The notes: generated by a model not told the origin, from the sequence alone. Shown: positions 1 through 8,286, counted from the stretch's first letter. The stretch: DNA of 64,000 nt from an uncultured bacterium (GCA_902788575.1 CADAKY010000003.1:48137-112136); one strand, 5' to 3'. Numbers and translations are program-made.

Positions 1-464
1 ACGGATGGAGAGGTTTAGGGCTTTCTCTTCTTGGGTTGCTGGGGTGTGTAATTGCGTTAGAACTTTTTGCCCGCTCAGGATATCCGGTTGCAAAAACAAG
101 GGCAATGGGAGAAGCTGATACTTATGTTGCGGGAGCTTTGGGTGCAATATTCGGTTTATACGGAGTTATTCCGGTTCTTTTATACAGTCTGATTTGTTCA
201 CTGGTAATTATAATTCCAATATTTTTCTATAAAAAATTTAAGAATGGTGACCGTATGATTTGTTTTTCAGCAATTATATTCGGTGTTTTTACGGGAATTT
301 ATTATTATTTCCCAAGTATAATAAGCCTTGCTCTTTTAGCTTTATCAGGGGTTTATCTTGCGATAAGAGTAATCAAAAATATCGGACGCGGAGATGTAAA
401 TTATTTTCCTTTTGTTCCTGCGCTATTTGCCGGTGCCGTTATTTGCTTTTGCACGCTAATCTAA
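1..464 (+). CDS. prepilin peptidase (A24 family), 3' part only
   Basis: The reading frame is open from base 3 through the left edge, so this is the C-terminal part of a longer gene and the TTG at 36 is not the true start. The product is hydrophobic with several membrane helices. It carries a GEAD motif about 80 bases into the window, followed by TYVAGALGAIFG, which lines up with the second catalytic-aspartate region (GxGD, then K/LxxAALGAxxG) of type IV prepilin leader peptidases. That family cleaves prepilin leaders at the inner membrane and usually N-methylates the new Phe. The second Gly of GxGD is Ala here. Two pilin-like genes in the window (26953 and 44887) are plausible substrates. It overlaps the convergent tlyA by 9 bases. 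The family call is fairly sure; the altered motif leaves some doubt. Confidence 0.72.
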   Translation, partial: GWRGLGLSLLGLLGCVIALELFARSGYPVAKTRAMGEADTYVAGALGAIFGLYGVIPVLLYSLICSLVIIIPIFFYKKFKNGDRMICFSAIIFGVFTGIYYYFPSIISLALLALSGVYLAIRVIKNIGRGDVNYFPFVPALFAGAVICFCTLI

Positions 465-1265
465 ATTTGTATGTGCGGATTCAACAACTTCTGAAATATT
501 GTATTCGCCGTTTATTCCGTCTGTTCCAAACCACACTAAATATTCAATATTTCCGGCAGGTCCTTTGATTGAAGAATAAGTAAGTCCTTTTATTACATAA
601 TTTAATTTTTTAATACAGTTCAAAACATTTGTAATAACAAGCTTGTGGGTGTCTTTATTTCGCACAACTCCGCCTTTTTCAACAAGTTCTTTTCCGGCTT
701 CAAACTGAGGTTTTATAAGACAAACCATTTCATGCATAGAAGAGTTAAGAAGAGTTTTCAGGTTCGGTAGAACTTTTTCCAATGATATAAACGATAAGTC
801 CGAAACTAACAAGTCGGCAGGAGTTTCGCCTTCTGAATAAATATCTTCATAATTACAAATTTTTAAATTTGTTTTTTCAATTGTTTTAACTTTTTCTGAT
901 GAGCGAATTTTCCAATCCAATTGACCATAGCCAACATCGACTGCGTAAACATATTTTGCGCCGTTTTGCAAAAGGCAGTCCGTAAATCCGCCGGTTGAAG
1001 CTCCGGCATCAAAACAGATTCTGTCTTTTACCGGTACATCAAAAGTTTTCAACGCTTTTTCAAGCTTAAAACCGCCTCTGGACACGTAAGGCATTGATTT
1101 AACTTTAAAATCATACTCTTTTGAAGGATCAATCTGAAATCCGGCTTTTGTTATAACTTCCGTTCCTATCATTACATTGCCGGCAAGAATTGATGCCGAA
1201 GCTTTGCTTTTGTTTTCAAAAAAACCTAAATCTACCAAGATTTTATCCAAACGTTCTTTTTTCAA
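456..1265 (-). CDS. tlyA: TlyA-family rRNA 2'-O-methyltransferase
   Basis: A 269-residue protein with an N-terminal S4 RNA-binding domain (about residues 1-60, beginning KKERLDKILVDLG) followed by an FtsJ/RrmJ-like SAM-dependent methyltransferase domain. The SAM loop is visible as DAGASTGGFTD. In characterised members TlyA methylates ribose 2'-O positions of cytidines in 16S and 23S rRNA; annotations as haemolysin are historical. The length is normal for the family. The frame begins with TTG at 1265, and this start overlaps the TGA of tatD by 4 bases, so the two genes are translationally coupled. The gene converges on the prepilin peptidase gene with a 9-base overlap. Confidence 0.9.
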   Translation of the reverse strand: MKKERLDKILVDLGFFENKSKASASILAGNVMIGTEVITKAGFQIDPSKEYDFKVKSMPYVSRGGFKLEKALKTFDVPVKDRICFDAGASTGGFTDCLLQNGAKYVYAVDVGYGQLDWKIRSSEKVKTIEKTNLKICNYEDIYSEGETPADLLVSDLSFISLEKVLPNLKTLLNSSMHEMVCLIKPQFEAGKELVEKGGVVRNKDTHKLVITNVLNCIKKLNYVIKGLTYSSIKGPAGNIEYLVWFGTDGINGEYNISEVVESAHTNLD

Positions 1266-2029
1266 ATTCCGAAAAACCTTTCTGCATTTTCTGTTGTAAT
1301 TTTTATTAATTCTTCAACCGGAATCTCTCTTAATTTTGCAATTTCTTCCGCCACATATTTTACGTAAGCAGGCTTGTTCGGTTTTCCTCTGTACGGAACC
1401 GGTGTCAGGTATGGCGAATCGGTTTCCAAAACCAATCTTTCAAGCGGAACATCAACTGCCACATCTTTCATTTTGACGGCATTTTTAAAAGTTACTACTC
1501 CGCCTAAAGCAATATACCATCCTTCTTTTACGCACTCACGCATAAATTCGACACTTCCGGAAAAACAATGGAATAAAACTTTTGAGCCGTTGTTTTCTCT
1601 TTTTATAATATCAAAGCAATCTTTATGAGCTTCTCTATCGTGGACAACAATCGGCAAATTCAGTCTATTAGCCATTTTTATCTGGCGAATAAAAATTTCT
1701 TTCTGAAGTTCCACAAAAGATTTATCCCAATAATAATCAAGCCCGATTTCACCTACAGCAACTATTTTATTGTTATTTGATGCAATCTTTTCCATTTTTT
1801 GTTCAATTTCATCGGTATAAGTATTGACTTCCGAAGGGAAAATGCCTACCATTCCAAAAATATTTTCATTATCGGACGCAATTTTGACAACTTTATCCAG
1901 AGTTGCAATTTCTACCGAAGGGACTATAGCTTTTTTTACACCATATTCAGACATAGTAGTAATGACTGTATTTACGTCTTCTTCGAGCATATCTATATGT
2001 GCGTGAGTGTCGATTAAATAGTTATTCAT
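1262..2029 (-). CDS. tatD: TatD-family metal-dependent deoxyribonuclease
   Basis: A 255-residue TIM-barrel metallohydrolase of the TatD/YcfH family. Metal-ligand and signature motifs are in order: DTHAHID near the N-terminus, GEIGLDYYW mid-protein, HCFSGS, and ETDSPYLTP near the C-terminus. Family members are cytoplasmic 3'-5' DNA exonucleases or related hydrolases with roles in DNA repair. The gene overlaps the start of tlyA by 4 bases and forms a two-gene unit with it. It begins with ATG at 2029, about 80 bases after the glycosyltransferase gene ends. Confidence 0.92.
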   Translation of the reverse strand: MNNYLIDTHAHIDMLEEDVNTVITTMSEYGVKKAIVPSVEIATLDKVVKIASDNENIFGMVGIFPSEVNTYTDEIEQKMEKIASNNNKIVAVGEIGLDYYWDKSFVELQKEIFIRQIKMANRLNLPIVVHDREAHKDCFDIIKRENNGSKVLFHCFSGSVEFMRECVKEGWYIALGGVVTFKNAVKMKDVAVDVPLERLVLETDSPYLTPVPYRGKPNKPAYVKYVAEEIAKLREIPVEELIKITTENAERFFGI

Positions 2030-2062
2030 AGAATAATTTTATATCAAAGTATTTATCTATTC

Positions 2063-2095
2063 AAAAGTTTTTGCTTCTTTTTTTCAAAAAAGAAG
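2063..2095 (-). repeat. short hairpin repeat, copy 1
   Basis: Read on the minus strand this is a perfect-looking hairpin (CTTCTTTTTT, GA, AAAAAAAGAAG) followed by CAAAAACTTTT. It lies 12 bases downstream of the glycosyltransferase stop. A near-identical 33-base sequence lies just downstream of hydA at 41179-41211 on the plus strand. It may help terminate transcription, though the sequence after the hairpin is not a clean U-tract. Confidence 0.5.
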
Positions 2096-2106
2096 AAGGG
2101 TTCCTA

Positions 2107-3090
2107 TTACTGTATACAATTTGCAATTTCCGCAGCGGATATTTTCAGACAATCAAGAGTTTGACAAGTTGTTTGTCTTTTTTCCCACAGACAAGGCTGA
2201 AGAGGGCAGGTGCAATTTTTTGCTTTTATTGGAATAACAAGTCCGTTTTGGGGTATAAGTTTTTTATCATCAGTCGAACCGAAAATTGCATAGGTTTTAG
2301 TTCCCATCCCGACAGCAATATGAAGCGGTGCTGAATCTGAGCATATAAAAACTTCAGAAGAAGAGATTAATTGTGCCAGCTCCTGCAAATTTTTTGTTTT
2401 TACAAAGGTATACTTATCTTCCGGTACAGTTTTTTTAATCGTTTCAATAACCTCAACGTCATCGGGTCCACCTGCAAGAAATACACGTTTCCCTTTTTGG
2501 TCAAGCAGTATAATTACTTCAGCCCAAATTTTAGCGGGAACAGTTTTTACCATACCTTTTGATACACTGAGTTTGCTGACTCCGGGATGAATAAGAACGG
2601 TATTTTTTTCAGCCAATTTTTTTTCAATATTAAATTGAGGCAGATTTGTTTTTATATCCGTAATGTTTTCAACAAGGTCATGGTACATATTTACGGCATA
2701 CTGATTTTTATTAAGCTGAACCGCACTTGTTAATAACAATTCGCTCAACTTACCCGAATTGTATCCGATTTTTGTTTTGATAAAAGTCAGAAACAGAAAT
2801 ATTGATATAAATTTATTTGAGCCGGAAGAAACAACTAAATCGAAATTTTTTGTCCAAATTTTTATCAGGAGTTTTAAAAGTTCAAAATACTTGTTTTTTC
2901 CTTTTATATCGGCAAAAAGAAAATCATCTATATTATCCGTAAGTGAAGCAATTCCTTTGCTTCTGGGTTCAAGTGCCAGAGTAATTTTTGCATTCGGAAA
3001 AGTTTTTTTAACAGAAATTATTGAGGGAAGAAAAAGAATTTCATCTCCCAAACCGCCAAAATTTATAAACAAAATATTCTTTTTATCCAT
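2107..3090 (-). CDS. glycosyltransferase family 9 (heptosyltransferase-like)
   Basis: A 327-residue GT-B protein resembling ADP-heptose:LPS heptosyltransferases. The N-terminal segment has the family pattern ILFINFGGLGDEILFLPS, and the donor-binding half has CSDSAPLHIAVGMGTKTYA, matching the family's D-x-x-P-x-H-hydrophobic-A block. Members transfer heptose or related sugars from nucleotide donors during outer-membrane lipopolysaccharide assembly on the inner face of the inner membrane. This supports a diderm envelope. It is a single gene, divergent from the LCP gene across about 85 bases, and stops just before a hairpin repeat. The exact sugar and acceptor cannot be read from the sequence. 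Confidence 0.82.
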   Translation of the reverse strand: MDKKNILFINFGGLGDEILFLPSIISVKKTFPNAKITLALEPRSKGIASLTDNIDDFLFADIKGKNKYFELLKLLIKIWTKNFDLVVSSGSNKFISIFLFLTFIKTKIGYNSGKLSELLLTSAVQLNKNQYAVNMYHDLVENITDIKTNLPQFNIEKKLAEKNTVLIHPGVSKLSVSKGMVKTVPAKIWAEVIILLDQKGKRVFLAGGPDDVEVIETIKKTVPEDKYTFVKTKNLQELAQLISSSEVFICSDSAPLHIAVGMGTKTYAIFGSTDDKKLIPQNGLVIPIKAKNCTCPLQPCLWEKRQTTCQTLDCLKISAAEIANCIQ

Positions 3091-3128
3091 AACTAACTTT
3101 TACAGGAAAAACAGCTCTTTTTCAATAA

Positions 3129-3157
3129 TTGATTTTACATTTTGCTTAAAATATAAT
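3129..3157 (+). promoter_or_regulatory. promoter of the LCP gene
   Basis: A -35 box TTGATT at 3129-3134 and a perfect -10 box TATAAT at 3152-3157 are separated by 17 bases. The -10 lies 18 bases before the ATG at 3176, so the leader is very short. Confidence 0.6.
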
Positions 3158-3175
3158 TTATTAAGAGAGAAATAT

Positions 3176-4486
3176 ATGAAAATAGCGCAAAACAATCAAG
3201 AAGAAGAATACAGAGAATTCCTGAAGAAAATTCGTCAGGAGCGTCAGGGTACATCCAACATTGCAAAGCTTTTATTCACTGTAGTTTTGGCTGTTCTTTG
3301 CGCTGTTATAGTCTGTGTAACAGTTTTTGAAAACAGTTATATTTTGGATAAATATTCTGCCGAGCAGGCGGATTCTTCCGGCGGATTTTTCAAATTTTCA
3401 CGAAAAAGAAGAGATTTTCAGGTTCCGTTTTCACCGAGAAGACAGAACATTTTACTTCTGGGTATAGATTCTAACGGTCAGGGTACCGACCTGTGGGAGG
3501 GAACGCGTTCTGACACAATCATGGTTGTAAATATAGACCCCAAGAGTCATACAATTAAAGCAATTTCAATTCCGAGAGACAGCAAGGTCTACCTTCCGGA
3601 CAACAAGGGTGTTCAAAAAATAAATTCAGCGCATGCCTTGGGCGGTGTAAATTTAGTTAAGAAAACTTTAAAAGAAACATTCGGAATAAAGATTGACCAT
3701 TATATTATTGTCCATGATGAAGCAGTAGAAAAGATTATAGATGCATTGGGCGGTGTGACGGTATACGTTGAAAAGCCTATGAAATATCACGACTGGGCCG
3801 GACATCTTCATATTGATTTGAATAAAGGTGAGACTGTACTAAGCGGAAGACAGGCGGTCGGATATTTGAGATACAGAAAAGACGGTCTTGGTGATATTGG
3901 CAGAACTCAGCGCCAGCAATGGTTTATGAAAAGTTTATTTGAAAAACTTCATTCACCGCAAGCAATTGCTAAGATTCCGGAGGTTCTGAACATTTGTAAA
4001 ACATATATAAAAACAGACATGAGTTTTTATGAACTATCTCAATACGCTGCATTTGCGCGTGGTGTAGACGAAAATAAAATAGAAATTGCAACTCTCCCCG
4101 GAGCGCCAAACCAGAGAGGATACATAAGTTATTGGATTCTGGATCCTCAAAAAACCCAACAGGTAATTGACCGTATGATATACAGAGATGTCCAGCCTGC
4201 TGATTCTTCAAGATTTAAAGCCGGCATTATGTATTCACCTCTTAAAGAGGCTAAGGCGCAAAAATTAAAAGAAGAGCTTAACGCACTTGGGTATGAAGTT
4301 AATATGATGAAAACTACACATTTGTCACATACTCGTTTTGTTGCCAACAAAAATGATGTATCAGTTGAATTTTTTAATCATCTTCAAAAGAAGATTCCGG
4401 AAATAAATAAAATGCAGTTTATATACGACCCGACAGAAAATTATTCCGTAGGAAGTGATTTTACAATTATACTCGCCGAAGGATAA
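3176..4486 (+). CDS. LytR-CpsA-Psr (LCP) family protein with LytR_C domain
   Basis: A 436-residue membrane protein. The reading frame stays open far upstream, but the ATG at 3176 has a good promoter and a GAGAGA ribosome site before it. A short cytoplasmic N-terminus leads into one membrane helix (about residues 28-50), then the LCP domain: GIDSNGQGTDLWEGTRSDT, IPRDSKVYLP, and RYRKDGLGDIGRTQRQQ contain the conserved Asp and Arg residues that bind the polyprenyl pyrophosphate. The last 90 residues resemble a LytR_C domain. LCP proteins transfer glycopolymers from lipid carriers to peptidoglycan or proteins outside the membrane. It converges with the Cys mini-protein gene 4 bases downstream. 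Confidence 0.9.
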   Translation: MKIAQNNQEEEYREFLKKIRQERQGTSNIAKLLFTVVLAVLCAVIVCVTVFENSYILDKYSAEQADSSGGFFKFSRKRRDFQVPFSPRRQNILLLGIDSNGQGTDLWEGTRSDTIMVVNIDPKSHTIKAISIPRDSKVYLPDNKGVQKINSAHALGGVNLVKKTLKETFGIKIDHYIIVHDEAVEKIIDALGGVTVYVEKPMKYHDWAGHLHIDLNKGETVLSGRQAVGYLRYRKDGLGDIGRTQRQQWFMKSLFEKLHSPQAIAKIPEVLNICKTYIKTDMSFYELSQYAAFARGVDENKIEIATLPGAPNQRGYISYWILDPQKTQQVIDRMIYRDVQPADSSRFKAGIMYSPLKEAKAQKLKEELNALGYEVNMMKTTHLSHTRFVANKNDVSVEFFNHLQKKIPEINKMQFIYDPTENYSVGSDFTIILAEG

Positions 4487-4490
4487 CAAA

Positions 4491-4694
4491 CTAATCCAAA
4501 TCCGGTTCGCCCATCAACTTAAGAATCTCAATAACTCTCGGCATCTGACAGTCGAATGTATAATGAGCTTTTTTAATTGAGCATTCGGCACAATTCCCGT
4601 TAAGCTTGTAACATTCAATCGCCTGCTCAGTCCAATTTTTAGTAATAGAGTTTGAAATCTCAGCAGAATTGACATTTATCGCTGTGTTTAACAT
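4491..4694 (-). CDS. small Cys-motif protein, paralogue of the one at 55324
   Basis: A 67-residue protein of unknown function. I chose the ATG at 4694 because AAGGA stands just upstream; a TTG at 4736 would add 14 residues without a ribosome site. The C-terminal half reads WTEQAIECYK, then CAEC, then a lone Cys in FDCQMPRVIEIL and a GEP turn. The same order (W-T-x2-A-x-E-C-Y-K, CxxC, C-Q-M, G-x-P) is in the 71-residue protein at 55324-55539. Four or five cysteines in this arrangement could bind zinc or an iron-sulfur cluster, but that is inference. It converges on the LCP gene. Confidence 0.68.
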   Translation of the reverse strand: MLNTAINVNSAEISNSITKNWTEQAIECYKLNGNCAECSIKKAHYTFDCQMPRVIEILKLMGEPDLD

Positions 4695-4817
4695 TTTCCT
4701 TAATCCCTTAACTTTAGAGGTCACACTTTCCCTCAACTACAGCATAATACTTATGATAAAAGATAACATCATTTATTTGGAGGATTTTCGTGGTACAATA
4801 TTTTTGAGGGGGGGACT

Positions 4818-5387
4818 ATGACAGAAGGTTATGAATTTGATCCCGGATTCGGACCATATATAATGGCATTTCAAGGAACAGTGGAATATTTATACACAGA
4901 TATTAACCGTTTTAAAAATTTTTCTCAAAAGAAAATGAAATTCAGACAATATTACAAAAAAATATTGGAAGTTTTTAACAATAATCTTGGGTTTTATGCC
5001 GGATGTCTTATGTGGGCGGCTTATATAAAAGGTCAAAAAAATTTACCTATCCTCAACAATCATTGTCTCGGAGGTAAAATCAACGAAGAAGAAAACACTT
5101 CTGAAACGGATTTTATGATTAATTTTGTAACGCTTTTTCCAAAAGATATGAAATATTTTCTTGGTGAAACATTTGAGTTTCCGGATTATATCAACCGGCT
5201 TTTAGATGCATACAAAGAATTTCTGGTTATCAATGAAGGATTTACCAAAACAGAAAACAGCGCAGACATAAAACTGCCTGAATGTGTAAAAACAAATTCT
5301 GCTGAAAGTTTTAAAGAAAAAATAGAAGCTGTTCTAAAATCCGGAGACTTGTCGAAACTGCTTGAATATCAGGAACAAATTATATAA
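4818..5387 (+). CDS. hypothetical protein
   Basis: A 189-residue protein that I do not recognise. It starts at ATG 4818 behind an unusually strong G-rich ribosome site (GAGGGGGGG) and a TACAAT -10-like box at 4794. It has no signal peptide. One moderately hydrophobic stretch (LGFYAGCLMWAAYIKG, about residues 57-72) could be a buried helix or a weak membrane segment. The rest is mixed and rich in Lys, Glu and Phe. It stands alone and ends 3 bases before the convergent tsaB stop. Confidence 0.6.
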   Translation: MTEGYEFDPGFGPYIMAFQGTVEYLYTDINRFKNFSQKKMKFRQYYKKILEVFNNNLGFYAGCLMWAAYIKGQKNLPILNNHCLGGKINEEENTSETDFMINFVTLFPKDMKYFLGETFEFPDYINRLLDAYKEFLVINEGFTKTENSADIKLPECVKTNSAESFKEKIEAVLKSGDLSKLLEYQEQII

Positions 5388-5390
5388 ATT

Positions 5391-5999
5391 CTATTTTCCG
5401 AACACCGGCGGAGGCTGAATATACAGCGGTTTTAACCTTCTCCAGTCGCCTTCGGGCTTGTTTAACGACAATTCTGCAAGAATATCCCCAAGCGGATATT
5501 CTGTTTCCTGATAAGAAACAACTTCTTTTGCAATACCGGAAAATCTTTCTTTCAGACTGTTATCCGTTATAACCCGTCTTCCTTTTACAATCTCATCAAC
5601 TTTTTCCAGTTCTACTGCACCGAGGATTTCGCCATCATACACATACGCTTTGTTTTTTCTTGCATCCAGCGCGACCAAATCATCTCCGCCTAAAATCTTT
5701 GACAAAATCTCCAACGATGATATTCCGACAGCTTTAATATTAAGCTGCTGCGCCATCACTCTTGCAACAGTTGTACAAGCTCTGATTCCGGTAAAACTCC
5801 CCGGTCCTATATCTGTAACAACCATATCCAAATCTTTTGGTGTTATTCCTGCTTCTTTTAACACTGTTTTGATTGTCGAAATCAGGTATGCAGAGTGATA
5901 ATTTTCTCCCGTTGATTCAATAATACGGCTAACTTTTTTTTCATTACAAAGGGTTATATAAGTCTTATCAAGACAAGTATCAAACGCTAGTATATTCAT
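5391..5999 (-). CDS. tsaB: tRNA threonylcarbamoyladenosine biosynthesis protein TsaB
   Basis: A 202-residue ASKHA-fold protein of the TsaB/YeaZ family. The first strand is ILAFDTCLDKTYITL, and the family signature GPGSFTGIRACTTVARVMA follows at about residues 66-84. TsaB is the non-catalytic partner that binds TsaD and, with TsaE, forms the complex placing threonylcarbamoyl on A37 of ANN-decoding tRNAs. The start overlaps the tsaE stop by 4 bases. TsaB and TsaE are thus encoded together, while tsaD and tsaC are not in the window. The length is slightly short of the 230 typical of E. coli. Confidence 0.9.
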   Translation of the reverse strand: MNILAFDTCLDKTYITLCNEKKVSRIIESTGENYHSAYLISTIKTVLKEAGITPKDLDMVVTDIGPGSFTGIRACTTVARVMAQQLNIKAVGISSLEILSKILGGDDLVALDARKNKAYVYDGEILGAVELEKVDEIVKGRRVITDNSLKERFSGIAKEVVSYQETEYPLGDILAELSLNKPEGDWRRLKPLYIQPPPVFGK

Positions 6000-6463
6000 C
6001 CTTTTAACCCTTCTATAATTTTAATATTCTTTTCACCAACTGATTTAAATTCGTAAATCCTTGCATCATCATCTGAATAAGTCACATTAATTTCAATTCT
6101 CTCAAACGGAAGCTCACCCTGAGAAAATTCCGCCCACTCAACAAATGTTATTTTTCTGCCTTCGGAATATTCTCTTAATTCTTCGGTTATCGTGCTTATA
6201 CCTGTGTGCTCAAGCCTGTATAAATCAAAATGATAAACAGGAATTGAAGCGCTGTGATATTCGTTAAGTATCACAAAGCTCGGGCTTGTAACTTTTTCTT
6301 TTATACCCAGAGCTTCCGCAACAAACTTAACGAACGCTGTTTTTCCGGCGCCGATTTCACCAAAAAGGTTCACAAAACATCCGTTTTCACTTACAAGATT
6401 TGCGAATTTGTAAGCGAGCGTTTTTGTGTCTTCTATGGTTTTACATTCTTGAGAAAAAATCAT
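5996..6463 (-). CDS. tsaE: tRNA threonylcarbamoyladenosine biosynthesis ATPase TsaE
   Basis: A 155-residue P-loop ATPase of the TsaE/YjeE family. The Walker A motif is GEIGAGKTAFVKF (about residues 35-47). Family blocks TSPSFVILNEY, HFDLYRLEHTG and ITFVEWAEF follow in order. TsaE hydrolyses ATP to reset the TsaB-TsaD complex during t6A synthesis. It lies between tsaB and adk with 4-base overlaps on both sides, so the three genes are one co-translated operon. Confidence 0.93.
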   Translation of the reverse strand: MIFSQECKTIEDTKTLAYKFANLVSENGCFVNLFGEIGAGKTAFVKFVAEALGIKEKVTSPSFVILNEYHSASIPVYHFDLYRLEHTGISTITEELREYSEGRKITFVEWAEFSQGELPFERIEINVTYSDDDARIYEFKSVGEKNIKIIEGLKG

Positions 6464-7125
6464 TTTCTGCCTTCCACAATATCAATCAAGCGTTTCCAAA
6501 CTTCCTCTATCGTACCGTTTGCGTCAATTTTATGCAGAACACCTTTTTTTTCATAAAATTCTACAAGCGGAGCTGTTTCCCTGTAATATGTGTCAAAACG
6601 GGCATGCGCAACTTCTTCATTGTCGTCTGCACGGGTCTTAAGCTCTACCTGACACTTATCGCAAATGTTTTCAACTTTTGAAGGCTTAAACTTTTTGTTG
6701 TATATTTCACCGCATTTCGGACAAGATTGACGATGAACTATTCTTTCAATAAGAATCTCTTCATCAATATCAAAATAAATAGCTTTGAATGATGCAGGAT
6801 TACTGCCGTCAATTTCTGCATTAATTTTTTCCAAAAGTTCAGCCTGCTCAAGACTTCTCGGGTACCCGTCAAGAACATACCCGTTTTTGCAAGCATCCTG
6901 AGCAAGTTTTTTGCCGATAATTTTTCCTACAAGTTCCGGCGGAACGAGTTGTCCTTTATCTATAAAACCTTTTGCAATTTTACCTTCTTCAGATTCTTTT
7001 GCAATTTCCGCTCTCAAAAGTGAACCTGTATCTATATGCGGAAAACCCAAAAATTCAGATAACATATTGGTTTGAGTACCCTTTCCGCACGCCGGAGGCC
7101 CTAAAAATATAAACTCTTGCTTCAT
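6460..7125 (-). CDS. adk: adenylate kinase with zinc-binding lid
   Basis: A 221-residue adenylate kinase (ATP + AMP to 2 ADP). The P-loop is GPPACGKGTQ at the N-terminus. The AMP-binding region has DTGSLLR and the conserved DGYPRSLEQAE. The LID domain carries CPKCG and, 15 residues on, CDKC, a Cys4 zinc site typical of long-form adenylate kinases of Gram-positives and many anaerobes. It starts with ATG at 7125 behind AAGGAGAAGG and is the first gene of adk-tsaE-tsaB. In most genomes adk sits with ribosomal protein or secY genes, so this linkage with t6A genes is less usual. Confidence 0.95.
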   Translation of the reverse strand: MKQEFIFLGPPACGKGTQTNMLSEFLGFPHIDTGSLLRAEIAKESEEGKIAKGFIDKGQLVPPELVGKIIGKKLAQDACKNGYVLDGYPRSLEQAELLEKINAEIDGSNPASFKAIYFDIDEEILIERIVHRQSCPKCGEIYNKKFKPSKVENICDKCQVELKTRADDNEEVAHARFDTYYRETAPLVEFYEKKGVLHKIDANGTIEEVWKRLIDIVEGRK

Positions 7126-7147
7126 AACCTTCTCCTTATATAGTTAT

Positions 7148-7176
7148 ATTATAGAACTAAAATAAAAGTTTTTGAA
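7148..7176 (-). promoter_or_regulatory. promoter of adk-tsaE-tsaB
   Basis: Read on the minus strand, TTCAAA (7171-7176) and TATAAT (7148-7153) are 17 bases apart and the -10 lies about 23 bases before the adk ATG. No operator-like symmetry is evident. Confidence 0.6.
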
Positions 7177-7232
7177 GATTAATTTTGATAACTATATACT
7201 TAGCCTATAGCTCAAATTAAAACCCGATAAAA

Positions 7233-7261
7233 TTCAGCCCCATCCGAATCCTTAATTCGCT
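7233..7261. repeat. repeat family 2, short fragment
   Basis: TTCAGCCCCATCCGAATCC to TTAATTCGCT matches the right end of the 32.8 kb repeat (about 27 of 30 positions). It lies between adk and the lipoprotein gene and has no other copy features. Confidence 0.5.
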
Positions 7262-7281
7262 GTTATCTCTGTTTTACACAA

Positions 7282-8286
7282 TTAATTAAACATTTTTTTA
7301 TTAAACAGGTCTCTGTTTTTGCCGTAATTTTTGTCGGGAATACGGATTACAGAATTTTGCAATCCTTCAAGAAACGCTTTTGAATCACTAAAATCAACAT
7401 TTTTTCTTGATGGTACAATCAGACCGGTTGAAGCAAAATATTTTATGCTGTTTTCTGAAGATATATATTTTACAAATTTCTCTGCAGATGTCTTATGTTT
7501 TGTATTTTTTGATATTGCCCACCCCGAAGCATCAGAATAAACTTTTCCTCTGAACGGAATTATACCGAAGGAAAAATCCGCAGACTCACAAAGTTTGGGA
7601 TACATCCACCTGCCTGATATATAAAAAACAAGTTTTTTATCCAAAAACATTTGAGCCTGAGTTAAACTCCCAGCATCTGCAGGAGAAGGTGCGTATCTGC
7701 CTTCAAGACTTTTGTAATACTTTATGCCCTCTTCTTTTCCCATAGTCAAAATATACGGTTCTGCGTAAAACAAATCACGTTCATAGCTTATTCCAAATCT
7801 TTTTTTTGTTCCGAATTTTTTTATAAAAGAATCCAATTCGCTGAATGTTTTTGGTTCTCGCGTTACAAAATCTTTATTATAATAAATAACAAATTCCGAA
7901 ATATCTCTCGGAATAGCAAGTAGTTTACCCCCAACAGAAAGAGCCTGTATTCCTTCCTTGTAAAATTCATCTTTATTAACTATTCCGCTCAAATCTTCCA
8001 GCTTATCAGCATATATCGGCAAATAAAGATTGTTTACAAACAAAACATCAGGAGAAGTATTTGACGCAAACAAAAGATGAATTTTCTGAAAATAGTTTTG
8101 CGGGATATGAAGAAAATTTATTTTTATATCCGGATTTTCTTTTTCAAAATCGGAAATAACCTTTTTTAGGATTTTAACTTCCGTCACAGAACCCCAAGTA
8201 GAAAAAGTTACCGTTTCTCTTGTATCACGGGTGCAGGCGGATAAAATAAATGCAATCAATAATAAAGAAAGAATGCGTTTTAGCAT
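7282..8286 (-). CDS. extracellular solute-binding lipoprotein (family 1, sugar ABC type)
   Basis: A 334-residue lipoprotein. Its signal peptide ends in the lipobox LSAC (about residues 15-18), so the mature protein would start with lipid-modified Cys. The body has the family 1 solute-binding pattern: TFSTWGSVTEVKILKKVI, DFEKENPDIKINFLHIP, SPDVLFVN, and FISGRWMYP-type blocks (here FYISGRWMYP) late in the chain. Such proteins deliver sugars to ABC importers. No permease or ATPase gene is adjacent. Its start overlaps the stop of the 816-residue gene by 7 bases, so it is translationally coupled to that protein instead. It is a little shorter than the usual 400 residues. Confidence 0.83.
   Translation of the reverse strand: MLKRILSLLLIAFILSACTRDTRETVTFSTWGSVTEVKILKKVISDFEKENPDIKINFLHIPQNYFQKIHLLFASNTSPDVLFVNNLYLPIYADKLEDLSGIVNKDEFYKEGIQALSVGGKLLAIPRDISEFVIYYNKDFVTREPKTFSELDSFIKKFGTKKRFGISYERDLFYAEPYILTMGKEEGIKYYKSLEGRYAPSPADAGSLTQAQMFLDKKLVFYISGRWMYPKLCESADFSFGIIPFRGKVYSDASGWAISKNTKHKTSAEKFVKYISSENSIKYFASTGLIVPSRKNVDFSDSKAFLEGLQNSVIRIPDKNYGKNRDLFNKKMFN

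Noticed and set aside
2759..3175. Upstream extension of the LCP reading frame (139 extra residues).
   Set aside because: It runs antisense through the glycosyltransferase gene, and a good promoter and ribosome site stand just before the ATG at 3176.
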